DNA of 15,312 nucleotides from the NCBI GenBank assembly GCA_964645285.1, contig CAZYDR010000088.1:1-15312 (forward strand). Direction: 5' to 3'. This DNA comes from JAYZAP01 sp964645285 (GTDB lineage: Bacteria > Pseudomonadota > Alphaproteobacteria > JAAXGF01). The notes under the pieces were generated by a model. It searched no databases, was not told where the DNA came from, and was given only the letters and a program-made list of their open reading frames with translations. Positions 1-6,124 of this stretch are shown one piece after another. A program made the position numbers and the translations under genes. Each line of letters begins with the position of its first letter. Within the stretch, counting starts at the first letter, position 1.

Positions 1-204
1 GCGGTGGATACCCGGGTCCGCGCCACCGGTCGCAGCCGCGATGACATTGCCACCGAGCGTAACGCCAAGGTCCCCCTGCGTGGTCGCATGGGCACCGCCT
101 GGGACGTGGCCAACGCGGCGCTGTTCCTGGCCTCCGACGAGGCGAACTTCATAACCGGCGTCGCCCTGCCGGTCGACGGCGGCGCCAGCGTTAGGATCGG
201 CTGA
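1..204 (+). CDS. Short-chain dehydrogenase/reductase (SDR), C-terminal fragment
   Basis: This is the last 67 codons of an SDR-family oxidoreductase whose start lies left of the window; the frame is open from base 1 to the TGA at 202-204. The visible part carries the typical SDR C-terminus: a PLRGRMGTAWDVANAALFL stretch (substrate-loop end and helix) followed by an ASDEANFITGVALPVDGG ending, the GxxLxVDGG signature of FabG-like classical SDRs. The Rossmann cofactor motif and the catalytic Tyr-Lys pair are upstream and cannot be checked, so the substrate is unknown. It converges with the Sel1 gene with only 14 bases between the stop codons. The GTG at base 4 is an internal valine, not a start. 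I am confident of the family but not of the function. Confidence 0.88.
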   Translation, partial: AVDTRVRATGRSRDDIATERNAKVPLRGRMGTAWDVANAALFLASDEANFITGVALPVDGGASVRIG

Positions 205-218
205 GAGCGCCAGCCCCT

Positions 219-707
219 TCACTCGCCATGCGCCTCAAGCCACTCGCGGGCCAGGCGTTGGGCTTCGGCGATGTCGGTGGCGGGCATCCACTCGGACACG
301 ATATCGCGGTGCAGGTCGGCCTCTTCGAACCCACCGGTCGCCGCTACGCTCCACCACATGTAGGCGTCGACATACCCCTGGGGTACGCCCTTACCGTATT
401 TGTACAGATCGGCGAGGTTGAACTGGGCGGCGCCGTGACCTTGCTCGGCGGCCAGGCCATACCACCTTGCCGCCGCGACGTAGTCATGGGGCACGCCTTC
501 ACCTTTGGCGTACATGCGGCCGAGATTGAACTGGGCGTCGGCGTCGGCGTCGTCGCCGTCGGCAAGCGGCTGCCATTCCTCAAGGGATGTGGCGTATTCG
601 CCGCGCTCGTAGGCAGCCATGCCCTCGTCGAAACCCGCTCCCGCCGACGTGGCGAAGCAGAGCAATAAAACGGCGCCGCACAGGGCATGGACCGGCAATT
701 GCGTCAT
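219..707 (-). CDS. Secreted Sel1-repeat (tetratricopeptide-like) protein
   Basis: The protein is 162 residues. Residues 1-24 look like a Sec signal peptide: a hydrophobic stretch (ALCGAVLLLCFAT) ends in an SAGA-type cleavage site, so the mature protein is probably periplasmic. Two Sel1-like repeats follow, about residues 57-92 (AQFNLGRMYAKGEGVPHDY, then AARWYGLAAEQG) and 93-128 (AQFNLADLYKYGKGVPQGY, then AYMWWSVAA). Sel1 repeats form alpha-solenoids that mediate protein contacts, so a scaffold or envelope role is likely, but no partner is visible. The ATG at 705-707 is preceded by GGGAGG about 11 bases upstream. It lies 63 bases downstream of the aldolase gene on the same strand and may be co-transcribed with it, although no functional link is apparent. 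Confidence 0.85.
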   Translation of the reverse strand: MTQLPVHALCGAVLLLCFATSAGAGFDEGMAAYERGEYATSLEEWQPLADGDDADADAQFNLGRMYAKGEGVPHDYVAAARWYGLAAEQGHGAAQFNLADLYKYGKGVPQGYVDAYMWWSVAATGGFEEADLHRDIVSEWMPATDIAEAQRLAREWLEAHGE

Positions 708-770
708 GGTTTCATTCGCCTCCCGACGGCGCGCGGTCGCATTGGTACGAACGCCCCATCAACCCGTGTT

Positions 771-1532
771 TCAAGATGTCGCCGCCCGGGCCGCCACCAC
801 CGCCGCCCGGGCGCCCTCGTCGAGGTAGCCGATGTCGGCGCTGAAGGTGAAGAAGCGGTAGCCCAGGGCGTGCCAGCGGGCCATGTGCCCGTCGCTGGCG
901 CAATCGATGGCCATGCCCATGCCCTTGGCTGTGCAGGCCTCGGCGACCCGCTCGATGGCCGCCAGGGTGTCCGGGTTGCCGGTGTCGGTGCCATGGCCGA
1001 GCGAGGCGGTGAGGTCGGCCGGGCCGACGAAGATGGCGTCAACGCCCTCGACCGCGATGATGTCGTCGATGGCGGCGACCGCGTCCTTGTGCTCGATCTG
1101 GATGATCAGCGCCGTGGCGTCGTTGGCATTGGCGATGTAGCTGTCGGCTTCGAGATAGTATTTCGAGGCCCGCCACGGCGCTACGCCACGGCCGCCGAGC
1201 ATGGGGTACTTGGCCGCCTTGACCGCCTGGCGGGCGTCGTCCGGGGTGTTGACCATGGGCACCAGCACGCCGTCGGCGCCGAGGTCGAGGGCTAACTTGA
1301 TACGCGGCTCCTCGTTGGCGCGGACCCGTATGACCGCCTCGGCCGGGGTGTTGTCGCAGGCGATAAGGGCGTCGCGCAGGCCGGTCTCGTTGAATGGCGC
1401 GTGCTCGCCGTCGATCAGCAGAAAGTCGAAGCCGGCGCGGCCGACAATCTCGACGGCGACCGGATCGGACAGGCTGATCCACGGGCCGATGACGGTTTCG
1501 CCGCGATTGAGTTTGTCCTTGAGCTGGGCCAT
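771..1532 (-). CDS. HpcH/HpaI-family class II aldolase (2-oxo-acid aldolase)
   Basis: This 253-residue protein matches the usual 250-270 length of the family, which cleaves or condenses 2-oxo-3-deoxy or 4-hydroxy-2-oxo acids (pyruvate or an oxo acid plus an aldehyde) using a divalent metal. The expected residues are in place: base H44 in DGEHAPF, R69 in VIRVRAN, and metal ligands E147 in IQIEH and D173 in FVGPADL. The GVLVPMVNTPDDA strand and GGRGVAPWRAS segment are also typical. Close relatives include HpaI, GarL and RhmA; the exact substrate cannot be read from the sequence. The ATG at 1530-1532 has GGAGA 10 or so bases upstream. The gene is preceded by about 250 bases of non-coding DNA containing a large dyad that may control it. 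Confidence 0.92.
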   Translation of the reverse strand: MAQLKDKLNRGETVIGPWISLSDPVAVEIVGRAGFDFLLIDGEHAPFNETGLRDALIACDNTPAEAVIRVRANEEPRIKLALDLGADGVLVPMVNTPDDARQAVKAAKYPMLGGRGVAPWRASKYYLEADSYIANANDATALIIQIEHKDAVAAIDDIIAVEGVDAIFVGPADLTASLGHGTDTGNPDTLAAIERVAEACTAKGMGMAIDCASDGHMARWHALGYRFFTFSADIGYLDEGARAAVVAARAATS

Positions 1533-1631
1533 GGCGGGGTGTTCTCCAAGATGAGTGCGCGCGCGCGGGATCGCTTGCCGCGCATGTTAGCTCAAATTGG
1601 GAAGATCGGAAGGCCCGTCGAGGGCATCGAA

Positions 1632-1668
1632 CCAGAATTCAGTATGACCCAATCATAATAAATTCTGG
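1632..1668. promoter_or_regulatory. 37-base dyad, operator-like, upstream of the aldolase gene
   Basis: Two perfect 8-base arms, CCAGAATT (1632-1639) and AATTCTGG (1661-1668), enclose a second inverted pair, TATGA (1643-1647) and TCATA (1653-1657), around a CCCAA centre. The three-base internal loop (CAG against ATA) is the only interruption. It lies 100 bases upstream of the aldolase ATG and overlaps a TATGAT -10-like hexamer on the minus strand, so binding by a dimeric regulator could repress the aldolase gene. It might instead fold in RNA as part of a terminator for the CDGSH gene. The structure is seen directly; the role is inference. Confidence 0.45.
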
Positions 1669-1700
1669 CAAGCGCGAACGCGCGTTGCCGCTTATGCGGC
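1668..1700 (-). terminator. Pair of adjacent GC-rich hairpins, possible terminator of the CDGSH gene
   Basis: Hairpin one (1668-1688) pairs GCAA-GCGC with GCGC-TTGC around a small GAAC loop, with one bulged G. Hairpin two (1687-1700) is a perfect GCCGC-TTAT-GCGGC stem-loop; the two share two bases. They lie about 80-110 bases past the CDGSH stop in its direction of transcription. On the minus strand they are followed by CAGAATTTATTATG, which is AT-rich but not a clean U-tract, so an intrinsic terminator is plausible rather than certain. Confidence 0.35.
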
Positions 1701-1778
1701 GGGAGCTTGCGTGACGATTGAACGCCCATCGGTCATTCTACTTGGCCGATGGTACTAACTATTGCAGGCGCTGCCGTC

Positions 1779-1997
1779 TCAGATCGGGGCCCGGTCCGAG
1801 GTCTTGCCGCCGCAAAACACCACCTTGCACGACGCCCGGGCGGTATAGCTCACCGGCTTTATGTCACTGCCCTTGTGGCTGCCGTCACAGAACGGCTGGT
1901 TGCGGCTCTTGCCGCAGGCGCACCAAGCATAGGTCTCGCCCTCGACCACATCGATGAAGTGGGGCGTCGGCGGCGACGGGGAGGGAGCGATGGCCAT
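1779..1997 (-). CDS. CDGSH iron-sulfur domain protein with a truncated second cluster motif
   Basis: From the ATG at 1995-1997 the protein is 72 residues. It contains one complete CDGSH motif: C26 and C28 (WCACGKS), C37 and H41 (PFCDGSHK), the three-Cys-one-His set that binds a labile 2Fe-2S cluster in redox or cluster-transfer proteins. Bacterial homologues of this type usually have two such motifs. Here the second begins (VVFCGGKTSDRAPI) but G64 replaces its second cysteine and TGA (1779-1781) falls where the third cysteine is expected; the next codons read D-G-S-A. I chose the internal ATG because GGAAC lies upstream and homologues start near there; an upstream in-frame ATG at 2025-2027 (82 residues) has no clear ribosome-binding site. 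Probably soluble and cytoplasmic. Confidence 0.82.
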   Translation of the reverse strand: MAIAPSPSPPTPHFIDVVEGETYAWCACGKSRNQPFCDGSHKGSDIKPVSYTARASCKVVFCGGKTSDRAPI

Positions 1998-2074
1998 GGA
2001 TTCGGTTCCAGCTGATGACACACGCATCTGTTATGCACGCGATAGCCTTAAGCCCCCATTAATGATGATTACAT

Positions 2075-3049
2075 TTATCCCGGCGCGGCGACCACGTTGA
2101 CCGGCTTGCCGTCGAAGTAACCGACCAGGCCGTCGATGGCGATATCGACCATGGAGGTGACGGCTTCCGGGGTGCCGAAGCCCATGTGTGGGCTGAGCAC
2201 CACGTTGTCGAGCTTGGTGAGGGGGTGGCGCGCAGGCAGGGGTTCCTCGCCGTAGACGTCGAGTGCCGCGCCGGCCAGGCGGCCCGACCGGAGGCGCTCG
2301 ATCATCGCCGCCTCGTCGACCACGGCGGCCCGCGCCGTATTGACCAGCACCGCATCTGGCTTCATGCGGTCGAACTCGTCGTCGCCGATCAAGCCCTCGG
2401 TCTCGGGCGTCGCCGGGACATGGAGCGAGACCACGTCGCTGGCCGCCAGCAGGTCGTCAAGCTCGACAAAGCGGGCGCCATGGCGGGCGGCGCGCTCGGG
2501 CGACGGGCTGCGGGTCCAGGCGATGACATTCATGCCGAGCGCGTTGCCGAGTTCGGACATTCTCGCGCCGATGCCGCCGAAGCCGACTACCCCGAGGGTC
2601 TTGCCGCGCAGCTCGAACCCGATCTGCATCTGGTCCCACTCGCCGGCCCGCATCTTGGCGTCCAGTTGCGGTGTCTTGCGGGCCAGGGACATCAGCAGGG
2701 CCAGGGCGTGCTCGGCCACGGTGTTGTCCGCATAGCTTGGCGTATTGCATACGGTTATGCCCTGGGCTACGGCGACATCGAGGTCGACGAAGGTGCCGAC
2801 GCCGATGCCGGCGAAGGCGACGACCTCCAGCTTGAGCGCCTGTTTCATGACCTCCGTGGGCAGGTCCCAGCCAAGCAATATTCCCGTCGCGTCCTTGATG
2901 CGCTCGATGTACTGGGCGTTATCCTCGGGACGCCCCGGGTACGCCATGAAACGGCCATGGGCCACGAGCCGCGCCAGGCGATCGCCCGCGAGCAAGTCCA
3001 TCATGTCCGGCTCCGAGTCCGGAAAGACGATAAGGTTATCTGCTGCCAC
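2075..3049 (-). CDS. NAD(P)-dependent D-2-hydroxyacid dehydrogenase
   Basis: From a GTG start the protein has 324 residues, normal for the family, which interconverts 2-oxo acids and D-2-hydroxy acids. It shows the Rossmann motif GFGGIG at 156-161 and the catalytic triad: R240 (VNTARAAVVDE), E269 (DVYGEEPLP) and H288 (LSPHMGFGTPE). The substrate (glycerate, phosphoglycerate, hydroxypyruvate or other) cannot be read off. I prefer the GTG at 3047-3049 because AGGGAG sits six bases upstream and the protein then starts like its relatives (short lead into a beta strand, DNLIVFPDSEP). The frame stays open to an ATG at 3116-3118, but that would overlap the divergent gene and add 23 atypical residues. 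It is divergent from the amine-oxidase operon across 67 bases. Confidence 0.9.
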   Translation of the reverse strand: MAADNLIVFPDSEPDMMDLLAGDRLARLVAHGRFMAYPGRPEDNAQYIERIKDATGILLGWDLPTEVMKQALKLEVVAFAGIGVGTFVDLDVAVAQGITVCNTPSYADNTVAEHALALLMSLARKTPQLDAKMRAGEWDQMQIGFELRGKTLGVVGFGGIGARMSELGNALGMNVIAWTRSPSPERAARHGARFVELDDLLAASDVVSLHVPATPETEGLIGDDEFDRMKPDAVLVNTARAAVVDEAAMIERLRSGRLAGAALDVYGEEPLPARHPLTKLDNVVLSPHMGFGTPEAVTSMVDIAIDGLVGYFDGKPVNVVAAPG

Positions 3050-3116
3050 GACATTCTCCCTGATTTGTTTTTCCGACCATGGCATTGCCCGGCGGGATAG
3101 GCAATACTCGGCCATC
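3050..3116. promoter_or_regulatory. Divergent promoter region with a 22-base inverted repeat
   Basis: This 67-base gap must hold the start signals of both the hydroxyacid dehydrogenase (-) and the four-gene operon (+). It contains ATTGCC (3084-3089) and GGCAAT (3100-3105), perfect inverted halves separated by ten bases, a layout suited to a dimeric regulator controlling both directions. Clear -35/-10 pairs are not evident. The dehydrogenase ribosome-binding site (AGGGAG on the minus strand) lies at its left end. Confidence 0.4.
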
Positions 3117-4508
3117 ATGAGAAGTTATTGGCTCCAGCAGGCCCTGGCTGATGAGGGCGAAACCGAGGTTGTTCCGTTAAGCGGCGACCTCACTACCGAC
3201 GTCTGCATTGTCGGTGGCGGATTCACCGGATTGTGGACGGCGTTACGGCTCAAGGAACTGGAGCCGGCGCTCGACATCACCATCATCGAGGGCGATATCT
3301 GCGGCGGCGGCGCCAGCGGGCGCAACGGCGGCTTCTGCATGACCTGGATGTCCAAGGCGTCGACCATGCTCAAGATCTGCGGCGCCCAGGAAGGCGCCCG
3401 GCTGCTCCGCGCCTCCGAGGACGGGGTGCGGGAGATCGGCGCGTTCTGCGCCGCTCACGGCATCGATGTCCATTTCCGCCACGACGGCTGGCTGTGGACC
3501 GCGTCGAACCCGACCCAGATGGACGCCTGGGATAGCTCTATCGAGGCCCTCGACAAGGTCGGCTTGCATCCGTTCGAGCCCTTGTCGGCCGACGAGATGG
3601 CCCGGCGTAGCGGTTCGGAGCGCAATGTTGGCGGCGTCTTTGAGGCCGGTACAGCCACGCTGCAACCGGCCTCTCTGGCCCGCGGCCTGCGCCGGGTGGC
3701 TCTGGAGAAGGGCGTACGCATTCACGAGCAGACTCGTATGATGGAACTCTCGCGCGAGGCCCGCCCGGCGGTCAAATGCATGAGCGGCACCGTGCGTGCC
3801 GACTGCGTGGTGCTGGCGCTCAACGCCTGGGCCCACGAGCTGCCCGAGTTCCGCCGCACCATCCTGCCCATCGCCGCCGACGGCATTGCCACCGAACCGG
3901 TGCCCGAGCGTCTCGCCGAGATCGGCCTTGAGGACGCCATGGCGATTTCGGATTCGCGTATGCTGGTCAACTATTACCGCACCACCCGCGACGGCCGCAT
4001 GGTGTGGGGCAAGGGCGGTGGCGGCTTTCCCTTCGGCGGCTACCTGGGCAAGCGTTACGACGACGCCTCGCCGCGCCGCGACGTGGTGCGGGCCGAGATG
4101 GCGCGGTTCTACCCGGCCCTGGCCGACGCGCCCATCGTTTCCGCCTGGCGCGGCCCGGCGACACGCACCGCTACCGGATTGCCGTTCTTCGGCCGCATGG
4201 AGGGCTGTCCGAGCATCGTCTACGGCCACGGCTATACGGGCAACGGCGTCGGGCCGTGTTATCTCGGTGGCCGCATTCTCGCGTCTCTGGCCCTCGGCCG
4301 GCGCGACGAGTGGTCGGATAATGCCCTCGCCCGTGGGCCCCGTGGCACCCTGCCGCCGGAACCGATCCGCTATATCGGCGGGCGCATGGTTCAGGCCGCC
4401 GCCGAGCGCAAGGACCGGGCCGAGGACGAGGGTCGCCAGCCGTCGCGTCTCGATGCCTTCCTCGCCGGACTGGCCCCGGCCGGGCTCGCCGGCGGCAAGA
4501 AGAAGTAG
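3117..4508 (+). CDS. FAD-dependent oxidoreductase, DAO family (amine oxidase-like)
   Basis: The 463-residue protein belongs to the D-amino-acid oxidase (DAO) superfamily, resembling PuuB and other gamma-glutamylputrescine oxidase-like enzymes, which oxidise C-N bonds with FAD. The dinucleotide-binding motif is at 33-38 (IVGGGFTGLWTAL), the acidic ribose ligand is E58 (IIEGD), and the DAO second segment GGGASGRNGGF follows at about 63-73. Near the C-terminus, GYTGNGVGPCYLGGRILA is the usual FAD-contacting element. The frame is open far upstream, but the ATG at 3117-3119 gives the expected N-terminus (MRSYWLQQAL); its ribosome-binding site is weak. First gene of an operon ending in agmatine deiminase, 17 bases before the phosphatase gene, which favours an amine or polyamine substrate; that link is inference. 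Confidence 0.88.
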   Translation: MRSYWLQQALADEGETEVVPLSGDLTTDVCIVGGGFTGLWTALRLKELEPALDITIIEGDICGGGASGRNGGFCMTWMSKASTMLKICGAQEGARLLRASEDGVREIGAFCAAHGIDVHFRHDGWLWTASNPTQMDAWDSSIEALDKVGLHPFEPLSADEMARRSGSERNVGGVFEAGTATLQPASLARGLRRVALEKGVRIHEQTRMMELSREARPAVKCMSGTVRADCVVLALNAWAHELPEFRRTILPIAADGIATEPVPERLAEIGLEDAMAISDSRMLVNYYRTTRDGRMVWGKGGGGFPFGGYLGKRYDDASPRRDVVRAEMARFYPALADAPIVSAWRGPATRTATGLPFFGRMEGCPSIVYGHGYTGNGVGPCYLGGRILASLALGRRDEWSDNALARGPRGTLPPEPIRYIGGRMVQAAAERKDRAEDEGRQPSRLDAFLAGLAPAGLAGGKKK

Positions 4509-4525
4509 GCAAGGACCGACCCTCT

Positions 4526-5275
4526 ATGAAGCTCTATCTCATCCGCCACGCGGAATCGGCAAACAACGTCATCTACTCGACCACGGGCTCGACCAAGGGT
4601 ACCGTTCCAGACCCGGAGATTACCGAGCTGGGCCATCAACAGGCGCAGTTGCTGGCGGCGCATATGGCTGATCTCCAGGCCGAAGCGCAACAGCATCCCA
4701 AGTCGGCCCAGGCGGGTGAGCAGCCGGGGTTCGGCCTGACCCATCTGTATTGCAGCCTGATGACCCGCTCGATCCTCACCGCCCAGTACATTGCGAAGGC
4801 GTGCGACCTGCCCTTGTGCGCCCACGCGGACATTTTCGAGAAGGGCGGTATTTACGAGCGCCATGATGACGGCGGCAAGAACGGATTGCCCGGCCCTGAC
4901 CGCGGTTACTTCAATGATCGGTTTCCCGGCCTCCAGTTGCCGGAGAGTCTGGGGCAGGGCGGCTGGTACGACCGCCCCCATGAGACCGATGAAGTGTTTG
5001 TTCAGCGCTCGAAGGCGGTGGTGGCGGACATCGAACGTCGCCACGCCCATACCGACGACAATGTCGCCATGGTCATACACGGCGATCTTCTGGACCAGTA
5101 TCTCAATGAACTAACCGTCGCTGACCGTCCCACCGAGAACTACAGCAGCCATTGGGTCGGCAACTGGGCATTTCACAACACCTCGATCACGCGCATCGAC
5201 TATGTCGCTGGATCGCGGTCCGTCGTCTACACCAATCGGCTTCAACATCTCCCGCCCGAGTTGGTAACCTGGTAG
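4526..5275 (+). CDS. Histidine phosphatase superfamily protein (phosphoglycerate mutase-like)
   Basis: The 249-residue protein has the RHG-type signature at its N-terminus: R7 and H8 in LIRHAESANN, where H8 would be the phosphorylated histidine. The other pocket residues are likely R81 (SLMTRS), E111 (GGIYERHDDG) and the second histidine H185 (AMVIHGDLLD). The family transfers or removes phosphate from many substrates and the sequence does not say which. A hydrophilic, Gln/Ala-rich stretch at about 50-70 and a Gly/Pro-rich stretch at 116-150 look like insertions relative to short PhoE-like members. AAGGA lies about 10 bases before the ATG. It sits between the amine oxidase-like gene and the hydrolase gene in one operon, an unusual partner for amine catabolism. 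Confidence 0.87.
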   Translation: MKLYLIRHAESANNVIYSTTGSTKGTVPDPEITELGHQQAQLLAAHMADLQAEAQQHPKSAQAGEQPGFGLTHLYCSLMTRSILTAQYIAKACDLPLCAHADIFEKGGIYERHDDGGKNGLPGPDRGYFNDRFPGLQLPESLGQGGWYDRPHETDEVFVQRSKAVVADIERRHAHTDDNVAMVIHGDLLDQYLNELTVADRPTENYSSHWVGNWAFHNTSITRIDYVAGSRSVVYTNRLQHLPPELVTW

Positions 5276-5297
5276 GGGCAATGAGGGGGAGACAGTC

Positions 5298-6113
5298 GTG
5301 ATCAAGAACCCCATTCCGTGGCCCAATGGCGCGCGCTGCGCCGTCGCCTTTACCTTCGACATGGATGCGGACAGCATTCTCCACCTGGCCCATCACAGTA
5401 GCGCCGACAACCGGGTGATGGGACTGTCCGTACTGCGCTACGGCCCCGAGGTCGCCATTCCGCGCATTGTCGAGACCTACAAGCAATTCGACATGACCCA
5501 GACTTTCTTCCTGCCGGTCTGGTGCATGGAACGTTATCCGGAGGCGGTCGAGGCGGTCATGAAGGACGGCCATGAGATCGGCCATCACGGCTATCGGGCG
5601 CCGGCCTATCGCTTCTCGCGCCATACCCTGGACCTGCTGGTCGAGGCCGGCTTCGACTACGACGCCTCGCTCATGGGCGACGATATTTCCTACCTGCTCG
5701 ACAACGGCAACGGCACGGTGGTCGAACTGCCGAGCCACCACGCTCTGGACGACTGGCGCCACTTCATGACATCGGGCGATTTCAGCTACATGATGTCCAT
5801 GAAGACACCGGCCCAGGGGGTCGAGCTCTACCAGGCCGAGTTCGACGCCGCCTGGGAATACGGCGGCATGTGGGTCGCCGTGTGGCATCCCTTCCTGTCG
5901 GGCCGCCTGGCGCGCTGGGTGGCGATCACCAAGCTGATCGAATACATGCACCATAAGGGCGGCGTGTGGTTCGCCACCCTCGAGGAAATCTCCGCCCACG
6001 TGCGCCATGTAGTGGCCGACGGTTCCTGGCAACCACGCACCGACCGGCTGCCCTACTACGACATACCGATCCCCGAACTCGGCGATGTCGCGCCGACCCT
6101 GGTGCCTCGCTGA
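5298..6113 (+). CDS. Polysaccharide-deacetylase-fold hydrolase, imidase/allantoinase-like
   Basis: The 271-residue protein has the NodB-type carbohydrate esterase 4 fold but no signal peptide, so it is probably cytoplasmic. Metal and catalytic residues are visible: D21 and D23 (TFDMDAD), the HxxxH-type motif H92-H96/H97 (GHEIGHHGYRAP), and H197 (VAVWHPF). Overall it resembles the HpPgdA/PuuE subgroup, which includes cyclic-imide hydrolases and the ureide-hydrolysing allantoinase PuuE, rather than secreted chitin or peptidoglycan deacetylases. A small amide, imide or ureide is therefore the likelier substrate (family knowledge plus inference). The start is GTG at 5298-5300, with GAGGGGGAG just upstream. 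It lies 11 bases before the agmatine deiminase gene, so it may act on that enzyme's product or a related compound. Confidence 0.87.
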   Translation: MIKNPIPWPNGARCAVAFTFDMDADSILHLAHHSSADNRVMGLSVLRYGPEVAIPRIVETYKQFDMTQTFFLPVWCMERYPEAVEAVMKDGHEIGHHGYRAPAYRFSRHTLDLLVEAGFDYDASLMGDDISYLLDNGNGTVVELPSHHALDDWRHFMTSGDFSYMMSMKTPAQGVELYQAEFDAAWEYGGMWVAVWHPFLSGRLARWVAITKLIEYMHHKGGVWFATLEEISAHVRHVVADGSWQPRTDRLPYYDIPIPELGDVAPTLVPR

Positions 6114-6124
6114 CGGAGAAGACA

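Larger units (their letters stand above)
1533..1778. other. Intergenic region, about 250 bases, rich in inverted repeats
   Basis: No credible gene lies between the aldolase start and the CDGSH stop. The interval holds a large dyad (1632-1668), two neighbouring GC-rich hairpins (1668-1700) and the aldolase ribosome-binding site (around 1541-1547, minus strand). AT-rich sequence near 1650-1665 contrasts with the GC-rich surroundings, as expected for a promoter. On the minus strand it includes TATGAT (complement of 1652-1657), a fair -10 hexamer, but no good -35 is spaced correctly. Confidence 0.6.

Noticed and set aside
228..668. Long open frames antisense to the Sel1, aldolase, dehydrogenase, amine oxidase-like and CoA-transferase genes
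   Set aside because: High GC content leaves many frames open. These translate to low-complexity Arg/Ala/Gly/Pro-rich sequence with no domains and mirror genes that are well supported.
1764..1781. Selenocysteine at the TGA of the CDGSH gene
   Set aside because: The next bases form only a four-pair stem (GCAG-CGC-CTGC) without a convincing bacterial SECIS loop, and other ligands of the same site are lost. I keep it only as a testable alternative.
2745..3116. Long upstream extension of the FAD oxidoreductase frame
   Set aside because: The frame is open for 124 more codons but runs antisense to the hydroxyacid dehydrogenase gene and has no family resemblance; the ATG at 3117 gives the expected N-terminus.
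5298..6113. Secreted peptidoglycan or chitin deacetylase
   Set aside because: There is no signal peptide or membrane anchor, and the C-terminal half resembles the cytoplasmic HpPgdA/imidase/PuuE-like subgroup.
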